Shown here piece by piece: positions 45,111 to 53,005 of a stretch of DNA of 64,000 nt (within the stretch, counting starts at the first letter, position 1; each line of letters opens with the position of its first letter). The position numbers were made by a program, and so were the translations under genes. The notes beneath the pieces were generated by a model. That model was not told where the DNA came from, searched no databases, and saw only the letters and a program-made list of their open reading frames with translations. The stretch spans positions 1,995 through 65,994 of the forward strand of contig NZ_FUXZ01000012.1 in assembly GCF_900167115.1 (NCBI RefSeq), written 5' to 3'. The DNA comes from Eubacterium uniforme. GTDB lineage: Bacteria > Bacillota > Clostridia > Lachnospirales > Lachnospiraceae.

Positions 45111-48100
45111 AAAATTAAAGAATAAATATAATAGAATAATTACTGTTAATCTTGCTGTCATTTTAGCTGTAGTATCTTCATATGTACCGGATGCATTCGA
45201 TAAGGAAAGAGTAAAAGCACTAAAAGAAGCTAGTAAGCAGAAAATATACGAAGTCCAGGAGTATGAGCAGCCAGAATTGAAGATAGAATCTGCTAAAAGC
45301 ATTGTAACTTTAGCAGAAAAAACAGAAGAACTAAGTAGAACAATAAAAGCAGAAAGATTAGATAAAATTTCTGAACTTGAAAAAGTTATAGATGATACTA
45401 AAGAAGTTATAAATAAAGAGTATAAAGAGACGATTAAGTATACTAACTCTAATGTGATAATTAATAGAGCTGAAGAATATAAAAATAATCTCAGTAAGAC
45501 AATTGATGAGTTAGATAAAGATGTACTTAATATAAAGAGTGGAATTAAGAAGGGTATTTCAGATAAGGAAACAAAAAAGAGTATTAAAAATCTTAATGAT
45601 GATATTAAGAGATTAACTAAAAATCCAGTTAATGATACTATCAATGATAAAGATTCACATGGAAAGACAGATGGATATGAGGTAACTAAAATTGTTGGTG
45701 AAGAATTACCAAATTCGGAGATTTCTGCTAAAGAAAATTCAAAGAAATCATTAGATTCATCATATCTTGTTCTTAATGATGAGATTAAAAAGAAAGCAGA
45801 TGAATTAGAAACACCAGTAAAGATATATGAGTATGTACACAATAATTTTGATTTTAAACCATATACAGGATTGAGACTTGGTTGTAATGGTACATATGAT
45901 CAGAAAGCGGGAAATGATTATGATCAGGCAGCGCTTTTAATTGCTATGCTTAAATATAAGGGATATGATGCTAAGTTTGTTATAGGTTATGTTGATATAG
46001 ACATAGAAATGGCCAAAGCATGGTTAGGTGTAAATACAGATAAAGCAGCTGTAGATGCGATAAGTATGTTAGGTATAGCTACACAGCATGGTGTTTATGA
46101 TGGCAAGATTTCTAAAATTAGAATAGAGCATGTTTGGGTAAAAGCATTTGTTAACTATGAAAGCTATAGAGGTGTTGACAGAAATAATGGAAAAAAGATG
46201 TGGATATATTTAGATCCATCATTTAAGGAATATGAAGAAGTCGAAAAAGATGAGGATGTAGAAAAGTTAATATCTGAAAGTATGTCTAAATATGATAATG
46301 CTGAATGTGCAAGTATTAATGTTTCAAGTGAATTATCATATGATGATTTTTCAGGTGTTCATAAATTTGTAGATGTTAATAGTGATGATTCATTAGATTT
46401 TATAGAAGATGAATTATCAAAGGGAAAGATTGACACTAAAGAAATAGGTAGTTCAGTAGGAGTTAGATATATTAAGAAAGAAGAATTAGGATATTTACCT
46501 TCTGAATTGAAGTATTATGTGGTTAATGAAAAGTATGAGGGTGAAACTTTACCTGATGATTGTGTAGACACAATTTCGTTTTCATTAAAAGGAGCATTAT
46601 ATGCAAACGTTTTTGGCGATAATGCAGATGCAAGTATTAGCATTAATACTTCAGATTTATATGGCAAAGAAGTTACTTTATCATATGAACCAGAAACAAA
46701 AGAAGATGAAGCTCTTATAAATAAGTATGGTGATATTTATAATACACCTGCTTATCTTGTTAGAGTGTGCCCAGTTATAACTATTGACGGAGAAAAAACA
46801 ATAAAAGGTAAGGCTCAAATACCTGGTGAATTTACGAATCTGATTTTAGACATAAAGGAAGCAGGAATCAATAATGTTAAGGTTGAAAATAGTTTGATAG
46901 CAGGTGGTGTATATTCTGTTATATTTGACCTAAACATTATGAGTGAGTCTGTTTTAGATGAAGCTACTACAAATATGACTTCATATGCAAATGAGTTTAG
47001 TGATGGAAAAGTAACAAATGACATTATGATTTCAAAGATGCTTAATGCAATTGGAACATCATATTTTGGATATTTGGATTATTATGATATTCTTTTAGCT
47101 AATGCTAATAACGTAAAGTTTGGTAGATGTATTAGTGAGTGTATTATAGGTTATACACCTAAAGTAAGTTCTATGTTAGGTGTGCCAATGGCCATAAAAG
47201 AAGGAACATTTTGTGTTGATGTAGATACTGATACTGCTGGTTTAGCATCTATTGAAGAAGATGACGAATCAATTAAGAATTACATGTTAATGAGTGGACT
47301 TATTGGTTCATATCTTGAAGGTTTTGTAGTGGAAAAATCATTTGGTGTAAAAGGAATTTCTACTGTTTCTGTATTTGAAGAAGCAGGGGAGAGAGGTATA
47401 GCACTTAAAGTCTTGTCAAAAGAAAACAAAGAAGAGATAGATGATTTAGAAATCGAATCATTAACAAAAAATGAAATAAAAAGAGCAATTAATGAAGATA
47501 AGGTTGTAATTGTTCCTGAAAAGGATATATATTATTATCAATGGCATGGAACAGGATACATAGCTCTTGATGCAAATACAGGGGAAGCATCATATATGAT
47601 CAGTGGTAATCTATGTGGTGGAGAATCATGTAAGGAATTTGGCATGACGTTCGTTACCCTTTTGATGGCGGCAGCAACAATATTTACATTAGCTATTTTG
47701 GCACATTTCTTAATAGGTGCTGTAGGTATGATTTTAGGTGCTGCAACTGCGTTATCAGGTTCATTTAGTATATTGCAGATGGCTATATTAATTATGGGTG
47801 TTGTAGGAGCAGTATTCTCAATTCAAGAGATGGGAGAGGTTTATGGTAATTGGATAGATTATCTTAAGGATCCAAGTGGCAAGAATATATTAGAAATATT
47901 AAAGAAAGCAATAGAAACCGGATTATTGTTTCTATTGTTTGAATATGCTCTTCCAAAAGTGATTAAAGGTTTTGAAAACAAATTTAAAACTGATGAGTTT
48001 AAGGATTTTGTTAGAAGAAAGTGGAAGGATAGAGCAAAATTTGATTTTGCTGATGAGACTGGTGAAATAAGCTGGGGTGAAGGCGGAAAACCAGGTGAAG

Positions 48101-49380
48101 GTGGAAAACCAGGTGAAGGCGGAAAACCAGGTGAAGGTGGAAAACCAGGAGAAGGTGGAAAGCCAGGTGAAGGCGGAAAGCCAGGTGAAGGTGGTGAACC
48201 AGGTGAAGGTGGAAAACCAGTTGATGGTGATAAACCAGTCGATGGCGATAAACCGGTTGACGGCGATAAACCAGTTGAAGGCGATAAACCAGTTGACGGC
48301 GATAAACCAGTTGACGGCGATAAACCAGTTGATGGCGATAAACCAGTTGACGGCGATAAACCAGTTGATGGTAATAAACCAGTTGATGGTAATAAACCAG
48401 GTGATGGTGAAAAGCCAGGTGAAGTCAATAAGCCAGGCGAAGGCAATAATGCTCCAAGCAATGGAAATAATCCAGGAGGTGGATCTGGAGGTAATGTTGA
48501 ATCAAACACTGATTTTTGGAAAGAGATAAAAAATAAATATGGTAACGATGTAGGTGACTTATTTGAATCATTCGGTGATGATGGTAAAAAGATGATTCAA
48601 AATTATGGCGATGACCTGGTAAATGCTACGAAGAGTTTTTCAAAGTCCGATGCAAAAGAAGCAATAGAACTAGTAAATAAATATGGTGATGATGCATTTA
48701 AAATGGTAAAGGCTAATCAGAATGGTGATGTTGTTAAACAAGTATGTAAAGGATTAAAGGAAAACGATATATCATTTGATGAGTTCCAAAAGTTCAAAAA
48801 ATTAGGAAAAACTGAATTGGATAATTTAAAGATTTCAAATAAGGCTGAATATAATAGAATGACTAAAGCAGTGAAGGAAATAAGGGATAAGATAAAAATA
48901 AATAAAGGAACTAGAATGAAGAAAGTATTAACGGATGCTAGTGTCAAAGAACATTACATTGGTAACAATAGTAATGAGGTAACGGGTTTTGTTTCAAGAG
49001 CTGAAGATTCGAGATATTTAAGTCATTATTATGATGATGTAGTAGAAACAAATAGATTAGATTACTTGAATAATGGAGTGAGAGATTTTCCGGAAGGAGG
49101 TAATACTCATTGGGAAATGGAATTTAATGTCGATAAAGCTAAGGATATGTCACGAATTAAAACACCATATGGTGAACATTATGGTGGAAGTGTAAATGAA
49201 CCTGAACCGTTTAAGGGTAATGGTTATACAGGAGGAAGAAATGATACTACTATTGCCGAATGGAAAATAGAAGGTAGAATAGAAATAAAAAATGGTTCGA
49301 CACTTACTAAATATGTTGATGGTGAAATTGTAGAACAATATATATTTAAAAGTAATATAGGAAAGTGGGTGAAAATGTGA
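45100..49380 (+). CDS. Large polymorphic-toxin-like surface protein
   Basis: 1426 aa. The ATG at 45100 (AAAGG 9 nt upstream) is preferred over the GTG at 45094, and it overlaps the VWA gene. Modules in order: N-terminal membrane or signal segment (about 13-30); coiled-coil region to about 190; transglutaminase-like domain (about 235-380, GNDYDQAALLIAMLKYKGYD, HVWVKAF, YLDPSFKEY) with Asp in place of the catalytic Cys; a beta region; hydrophobic segments (about 845-930); 18 Gly/Pro hexapeptides; a pretoxin region (LFESFGDDGKKMIQNYGDD); and a C-terminal tip (about 1290-1426: GFVSRAEDSRYL, GNTHWEMEFNV, IKTPYGEHYGG). An immunity-like gene overlaps its end, and orphan tips follow. Toxin activity is inferred from this architecture; the tip family is not recognised. 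Confidence 0.82.
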   Translation: MISRKLKNKYNRIITVNLAVILAVVSSYVPDAFDKERVKALKEASKQKIYEVQEYEQPELKIESAKSIVTLAEKTEELSRTIKAERLDKISELEKVIDDTKEVINKEYKETIKYTNSNVIINRAEEYKNNLSKTIDELDKDVLNIKSGIKKGISDKETKKSIKNLNDDIKRLTKNPVNDTINDKDSHGKTDGYEVTKIVGEELPNSEISAKENSKKSLDSSYLVLNDEIKKKADELETPVKIYEYVHNNFDFKPYTGLRLGCNGTYDQKAGNDYDQAALLIAMLKYKGYDAKFVIGYVDIDIEMAKAWLGVNTDKAAVDAISMLGIATQHGVYDGKISKIRIEHVWVKAFVNYESYRGVDRNNGKKMWIYLDPSFKEYEEVEKDEDVEKLISESMSKYDNAECASINVSSELSYDDFSGVHKFVDVNSDDSLDFIEDELSKGKIDTKEIGSSVGVRYIKKEELGYLPSELKYYVVNEKYEGETLPDDCVDTISFSLKGALYANVFGDNADASISINTSDLYGKEVTLSYEPETKEDEALINKYGDIYNTPAYLVRVCPVITIDGEKTIKGKAQIPGEFTNLILDIKEAGINNVKVENSLIAGGVYSVIFDLNIMSESVLDEATTNMTSYANEFSDGKVTNDIMISKMLNAIGTSYFGYLDYYDILLANANNVKFGRCISECIIGYTPKVSSMLGVPMAIKEGTFCVDVDTDTAGLASIEEDDESIKNYMLMSGLIGSYLEGFVVEKSFGVKGISTVSVFEEAGERGIALKVLSKENKEEIDDLEIESLTKNEIKRAINEDKVVIVPEKDIYYYQWHGTGYIALDANTGEASYMISGNLCGGESCKEFGMTFVTLLMAAATIFTLAILAHFLIGAVGMILGAATALSGSFSILQMAILIMGVVGAVFSIQEMGEVYGNWIDYLKDPSGKNILEILKKAIETGLLFLLFEYALPKVIKGFENKFKTDEFKDFVRRKWKDRAKFDFADETGEISWGEGGKPGEGGKPGEGGKPGEGGKPGEGGKPGEGGKPGEGGEPGEGGKPVDGDKPVDGDKPVDGDKPVEGDKPVDGDKPVDGDKPVDGDKPVDGDKPVDGNKPVDGNKPGDGEKPGEVNKPGEGNNAPSNGNNPGGGSGGNVESNTDFWKEIKNKYGNDVGDLFESFGDDGKKMIQNYGDDLVNATKSFSKSDAKEAIELVNKYGDDAFKMVKANQNGDVVKQVCKGLKENDISFDEFQKFKKLGKTELDNLKISNKAEYNRMTKAVKEIRDKIKINKGTRMKKVLTDASVKEHYIGNNSNEVTGFVSRAEDSRYLSHYYDDVVETNRLDYLNNGVRDFPEGGNTHWEMEFNVDKAKDMSRIKTPYGEHYGGSVNEPEPFKGNGYTGGRNDTTIAEWKIEGRIEIKNGSTLTKYVDGEIVEQYIFKSNIGKWVKM
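48076..48399 (+). repeat. Eighteen 18-nt repeats encoding GEGGKP then VDGDKP
   Basis: Eight GEGGKP-type units followed by ten VDGDKP-type units, exactly 18 nt each, with three degenerate units after. They form a flexible Gly/Pro stalk just before the pretoxin region. Confidence 0.92.
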
Positions 49381-49916
49381 AATATATAAGATCTGGAAGA
49401 TATGTAGGTTATAATGAAAAAGAGTATTATTTAAGTAATTATGGTTATATTGGTGATGAAGAAAATAGAGATAAGCCAGATGGTTATTATATATGTATTG
49501 ATGATGAAGAAGATAAAGAAGAAGACTGGTACGAGGAATTAAGTGGTACAGAATATGCATATTATTCAAAGCCAGCTAAAGCAGAAGAAATAGAATATTT
49601 ATATGAAATAAGTCATTATGTTATATGTAATGGTAGAAAGTATAAATGGTTTGATTATTATCCTGATAAGAAGGGATTGTGGGTATACGCTGCAAGTTGG
49701 GGGAGCAACACAAAGATTGATCCGAAATATGAAGTAGTTGAAAGTGGTAGAGATGGTATATATATAGAGGTCCCTTATGATGAAGTAACACTATATGAAA
49801 CCAAAACATTTTTTGATAAGTATAAATATTTAAATGAAGATATTGAAGAAGTTTTAAGTGAAGAAACATATTTGATTGATGAACCATGGTGGTTTGAAGA
49901 AACAAAAGATAATTAG
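49365..49916 (+). CDS. Candidate immunity protein for the toxin tip
   Basis: 183 aa from the GTG at 49365; a GTG at 49377 giving a 4-nt overlap (GTGA) with the toxin stop is equally likely. Cytoplasmic, very acidic and Tyr-rich (YYICIDDEEDKEEDWYEE), with YDEVTLYETKTFFDKYKYLN and EEVLSEETYLIDEP near the end. It is clearly homologous to the protein at 51321, which likewise overlaps a copy of the same toxin tip. The repeated tip-plus-partner arrangement is the best evidence for an immunity role. Family not recognised. Confidence 0.75.
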   Translation: MGENVKYIRSGRYVGYNEKEYYLSNYGYIGDEENRDKPDGYYICIDDEEDKEEDWYEELSGTEYAYYSKPAKAEEIEYLYEISHYVICNGRKYKWFDYYPDKKGLWVYAASWGSNTKIDPKYEVVESGRDGIYIEVPYDEVTLYETKTFFDKYKYLNEDIEEVLSEETYLIDEPWWFEETKDN

Positions 49917-49920
49917 TTAT

Positions 49921-49963
49921 AAAACTTGCAGTAGATGATAAAGTCATTTGCTGCAGTTTTTTT
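49921..49963 (+). terminator. Terminator after the first toxin/immunity pair
   Basis: 17-bp stem AAAACTTGCAGTAGATGA/TCATTTGCTGCAGTTTT with a 1-nt bulge, then a T-run. Confidence 0.88.
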
Positions 49964-50011
49964 GTATATATGTTTAGATTTTTATAAATGAAAGAAAATC
50001 TAAACTATTAG

Positions 50012-50422
50012 GTGAAAAATGTAGGAGGAGATACAAATACAGGAAAACCTGAAGAAGGTGCTGGAGAGTATGGAAATAACTCTAGAAAAGATGTAGCAGA
50101 CTTAATTGAATCATATGGTGATGATGGTAAAAAGTTGATTCAAAAATATGGTGATGATGCATTTAGTATGATAAAATCTAATCAATGCGTTGATGAAGCA
50201 AAGAGTGTTCTTGGAGGCGGATGTGGTACCAATGCAAGTTCGAAAAAGTTGAGAGAAAATCTATTGTCATCAGGAAAACCTGAACCGGCATATAAAAACG
50301 CAGCACATCATATAGTGGCTGGTTCATCACCAAAAGCAGCTGAAGCAAGAGCTATTTTGAAGAAATATAATATAGATATTTTAGATATGATAAGAGAAAA
50401 ATTATTGGCAGGAATATTTTAG
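50012..50422 (+). pseudogene. Orphan toxin cassette: pretoxin linker plus truncated AHH nuclease
   Basis: 136 aa, without signal peptide. The first part (NVGGDTNTGKPEEGAGEYGN, then DLIESYGDDGKKLIQKYGDD) repeats the pretoxin region of the large toxin; a 22-nt stretch is identical between 48679-48700 and 50144-50165. The second part (YKNAAHHIVAGSSPKAAEAR...LKKYNID) is the start of an AHH-type HNH/Endo VII nuclease toxin. The usual downstream NG-x-x-LP part is missing and the frame ends LDMIREKLLAGIF. The GTG start has no clear ribosome site. It is best read as a displaced, 3'-truncated C-terminal module. Confidence 0.72.
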
Positions 50423-50435
50423 TGGAGGATATAAA

Positions 50436-50966
50436 ATGAAGATTTATAAGTTGGATTTTGATGTTAATAAATTTAAAAGTATTCAACTATGTGAAAAAGT
50501 AGATGCAGATTTTTATCAGATGTTTGATGGTAGAAGCTTATCAAATAGTTGGATAGTACCTCGTGTAAAAGTGTATGATGATGATTTGGAATTAGAAGAT
50601 GGTGATGCACCAGGTTTTAATATCCCAGTTTTAAATAAACGAGCGTATGAGGTTTTATATCCAATGATTTCAAATGATATTGAAGTTTTAAAAATACAAT
50701 TAAATGATGAAATATTATATGGTATAAATGTTTTAACTATTATAGATGCAATTAATTATGATTTGTCTAAATATAAAACTTATAGAGATGGAAAAAGAAT
50801 AATGTTTTTTGAAAAATATGAATTTATAGAGGAAGCTATAAAAGGAAAAAACATTTTTAAAATATCAGATTTACCACGAGGAGATGTTTTTGTTTCTGAA
50901 AAATTTGCTGAAACTATTATCGAAAACCAATTAAAAGGATTTAAACTTGAGTTGGTTTATGGATAA
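50436..50966 (+). CDS. Imm11-like (DUF1629) immunity protein
   Basis: 176 aa with a good ribosome site (GGAGGATATAAA). Cytoplasmic. The pattern fits the Imm11/DUF1629 family often paired with nuclease toxins: LNKRAYEVLYPMI, VLKIQLNDEILYGINVLTII, DAINYDLSKY, NIFKISDLPRGDVFVSEKFA, LKGFKLELVYG. It directly follows the truncated AHH cassette, so its former partner is probably that nuclease. The open frame is complete although the toxin is broken, so it may still protect against intact toxins of neighbours. Confidence 0.75.
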   Translation: MKIYKLDFDVNKFKSIQLCEKVDADFYQMFDGRSLSNSWIVPRVKVYDDDLELEDGDAPGFNIPVLNKRAYEVLYPMISNDIEVLKIQLNDEILYGINVLTIIDAINYDLSKYKTYRDGKRIMFFEKYEFIEEAIKGKNIFKISDLPRGDVFVSEKFAETIIENQLKGFKLELVYG

Positions 50967-51336
50967 AACAATGAAAGAGAAAAGTTTGATTATAAAAAAA
51001 TATAAAGATATGTTTGAGACATTTCGACTTGATTATGAGGGAACTCCTTTTTCTGTTGATGGTAATACTCATTGGGAATTAGAATTTAATCTAAAAAATG
51101 AAGGTGATTTGAAAAATATTAAGACACCTTATGGTAAGGAATTCGGAGGAACAGAAACCGCTCCGAAGCCATGCTCTAGAAATGGGTTCCTTTGGGGAGA
51201 AAATAACACAACAGTTCCTGAATGGAAATCAGAAGAATTGTTGGAAATAGATGATGGTTCATTATTGAATAAAGTTGTTGATGGTAAAGTTGTAGAACGT
51301 TATAGATTTGAATCTGGAAAGTGGGTGAAAATTTGA
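50947..51336 (+). pseudogene. Orphan C-terminal tip of the large toxin
   Basis: Up to 129 codons without pretoxin or signal. Residues from GNTHWELEFNL through IKTPYGKEFGG, NNTTVPEWK and VDGKVVERYRFESGKWVKI are collinear with the last 100 residues of the protein at 45100. There is no good ribosome site (candidate starts: TTG 50947, ATG 50959, ATG 50971), and the 5' part of the tip is missing. It is a displaced or duplicated toxin tip kept in frame with its partner gene, which overlaps its end. Confidence 0.72.
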
Positions 51337-51830
51337 GTAATACAAGAATAGGAATATACGTGAAGTATAAAGGCAAAATTCTTAGAATGTCACATATATC
51401 AGATATACTTGAAGAAATACCAATTGATTATTATTTATATGTTAATGATGATGAAGATATCGACAATAAATGTATAAAATGGGGGCAAAGTATTGTTCGA
51501 CCAGTAAAGGCTTATGAAATAGAATGGATGTACGAAATAAAACATTTTTTGATTTTTCAAGGAAAAAAATATAATGGTTACTGGGTTTTCCCTGATGAAG
51601 GGATTGTAGAATTAAGTATTTATGAAAAGGATAGAAATAGTTATGATTCGAAATATGATGTAATTATGGTAGCAAGAGGGGAATGGATATTAAAAGTTCC
51701 TATAGATGAAGTAACATTATATGAAACTAAAACATATCTTGATAAGGACAAGTATATGAATGAAGGCATTGAAGAAGTTTTAAGCGAAGAAACATATTTA
51801 ATTGATGAGCCTAATTGGGCAGAAGAATAA
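51321..51830 (+). CDS. Second candidate immunity protein (paralogue)
   Basis: 169 aa, homologous to the protein at 49365 along its length (YVKYKGKILRMS; YYLYVNDDEDI; AYEIEWMYEIKHFLI; DEVTLYETKTYLDKDKYMN; EEVLSEETYLIDEP). The start is GTG 51321, or TTG 51333 with a 4-nt overlap (TTGA) on the orphan tip, as in the first pair. Divergence is high in the N-terminal half and low in the last 50 residues, which fits changing specificity. It ends at a strong terminator. Confidence 0.75.
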   Translation: MGENLSNTRIGIYVKYKGKILRMSHISDILEEIPIDYYLYVNDDEDIDNKCIKWGQSIVRPVKAYEIEWMYEIKHFLIFQGKKYNGYWVFPDEGIVELSIYEKDRNSYDSKYDVIMVARGEWILKVPIDEVTLYETKTYLDKDKYMNEGIEEVLSEETYLIDEPNWAEE

Positions 51831-51834
51831 TAAC

Positions 51835-51872
51835 AAAGCACTTGCTATTAATTAGCAGGTGCTTTATTTATA
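51835..51872 (+). terminator. Terminator of the toxin region
   Basis: 13-bp stem AAAGCACTTGCTA/TAGCAGGTGCTTT with a 5-nt loop, then ATTTAT. Confidence 0.85.
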
Positions 51873-51878
51873 TAAGAG

Positions 51879-51907
51879 TTGAAGATATGGCAAAAACTAT
51901 ATATAAT
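51879..51907 (+). promoter_or_regulatory. Promoter of a very short transcription unit
   Basis: TTGAAG (51879-51884), 17-nt spacer, TATAAT (51902-51907). Confidence 0.6.
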
Positions 51908-51944
51908 GAAACAGTTAGATTTCGAAAACTGGAGGATGAGTATA

Positions 51945-51995
51945 ATGAAAAAAGATGATGCAAAATTTAGGAATGTAGTTGGTAAATTAATATAG
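51945..51995 (+). CDS. Possible 16-aa peptide (MKKDDAKFRNVVGKLI)
   Basis: GGAGG (51931-51935) lies 9 nt before an ATG that opens 16 codons. A promoter (51879-51907) and a terminator (52018-52048) enclose it, so the whole unit is about 135 nt. It could be a real small peptide, a small RNA, or the remnant of a lost cassette at the edge of the toxin region. Between 51872 and 52203 nothing else resembling a gene was seen. Confidence 0.4.
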   Translation: MKKDDAKFRNVVGKLI

Positions 51996-52017
51996 TTTTT
52001 TAGAATGATTTATAGAA

Positions 52018-52048
52018 AAAAATCTCGGTTCAAAACTGAGATTTTTTT
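52018..52048 (+). terminator. Terminator of the short unit
   Basis: Stem AAATCTCGGTT/AACTGAGATTT with a short loop (one G-T pair) and seven T. Confidence 0.85.
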
Positions 52049-52104
52049 AATTTCAAAAATTTGTGTAATTTTGCACAAAAAAATCTCGCAAAGTGCCAAT
52101 TTAC

Positions 52105-52133
52105 TTGACATATTTCATAATTTTATTTATACT
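52105..52133 (+). promoter_or_regulatory. Promoter of the SipW/AAA operon
   Basis: TTGACA (52105-52110), 17-nt spacer, TATACT (52128-52133). An 8-bp inverted repeat TATACTTT/AAAGTATA (52147-52166) lies at about +8 and may be an operator. Confidence 0.78.
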
Positions 52134-52202
52134 TAAATAGAACAACTATACTTTATTAAAAGTATAATATTTGAATTCAGTTTTAATATAGAGAGATAAT
52201 TT

Positions 52203-52982
52203 ATGGGAAATTTTGAAACTACTACAAAGGTTGGGGGACTAAGAGCAGTAGATATGAAATTCAGACCAATTCGTGAATTTGAGTTCGGAGAATTGCAGTT
52301 CCTTCAATCTAGAACAAGGCTTAATACACCGGAATTAGGAACATTGGTTCCTGAAACTTTCAGAAAGGTTTCGGAACTTAGCAACCAGTGCGTTTCCTTA
52401 TTTGAGTTGGAATTAAGACAATTGATTGAAAATATAAAAATGATGCAAGAAAGTGAATTCTATTTTAGATGGGTTTCTATGTATATGCCATTAAGATTTC
52501 TTGAAAGTAAGGATGTTCAAAAGTATCTTATGGATAAGATGGATGAGTCGAGAGTGGATACTAATAAAATCTGTTTTGAACTTAGTCCTGATATTCTTTT
52601 TGAAGGAAAGTCTATACATGGGACGAATATAGAGCATTTGCGAAATAGAGGTTTTCACTTTATGCTTACAAATTTCGGTGGTATGAATTCGCCACTTATA
52701 AGATTAGCGTACTATCCAGTGGATTTTGTACAGCTTAGTGAAGAGATGATAGGGTATTTGGTCGATGATTCCAGATCTCTTGCAGCTGTTGAATCCATAG
52801 TAGAATTTGCTAGTGGATTAGGTGCGGAAACCATTGCCGATGGAGTGATGAGCGCTGAACAGGCTGAGTTACTTTTTAAGGCACAATGTAGATATGGTTC
52901 TGGACCGCTTGTGGGTAAGTACGTAGCATCAAGACACTTAAAGAATAAAAAAGAAGAGAAACAAGAGGATAAAGAAGGATAA
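52203..52982 (+). CDS. Degenerate EAL domain protein (probable c-di-GMP effector or scaffold)
   Basis: 259 aa, with one EAL-fold domain recognisable by its order of blocks: FLQSRTRL, FRWVSMYMPLRFLESKDVQ, KICFELSPDIL, LRNRGFHFMLTNFGG, VDFVQLSEEMI, LGAETIADGVMSAEQAELL. The catalytic signatures are changed: no EAL triplet, TNFGG where active enzymes have DDFGTG, QLS for KID, and ADGV for EGVE. It should not hydrolyse c-di-GMP. It may bind the nucleotide or only a partner. As the first gene of the operon it is a likely regulator of the surface system that follows. Confidence 0.8.
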   Translation: MGNFETTTKVGGLRAVDMKFRPIREFEFGELQFLQSRTRLNTPELGTLVPETFRKVSELSNQCVSLFELELRQLIENIKMMQESEFYFRWVSMYMPLRFLESKDVQKYLMDKMDESRVDTNKICFELSPDILFEGKSIHGTNIEHLRNRGFHFMLTNFGGMNSPLIRLAYYPVDFVQLSEEMIGYLVDDSRSLAAVESIVEFASGLGAETIADGVMSAEQAELLFKAQCRYGSGPLVGKYVASRHLKNKKEEKQEDKEG

Positions 52983-53005
52983 TAATACTGAAGGGGGGGA
53001 GTGAT

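Noticed and set aside
13605-48399. Short tandem repeats at 13605 and 48076 considered as CRISPR
   Set aside because: Units are 15 and 18 nt without unique spacers and are translated in frame.
47859-48529. Long alternative frames on both strands over the Gly/Pro repeat region of the toxin gene
   Set aside because: The 18-nt repeat keeps all frames open. The plus frame from 45100 has domain content on both sides, while the others have only repeat-derived residues.
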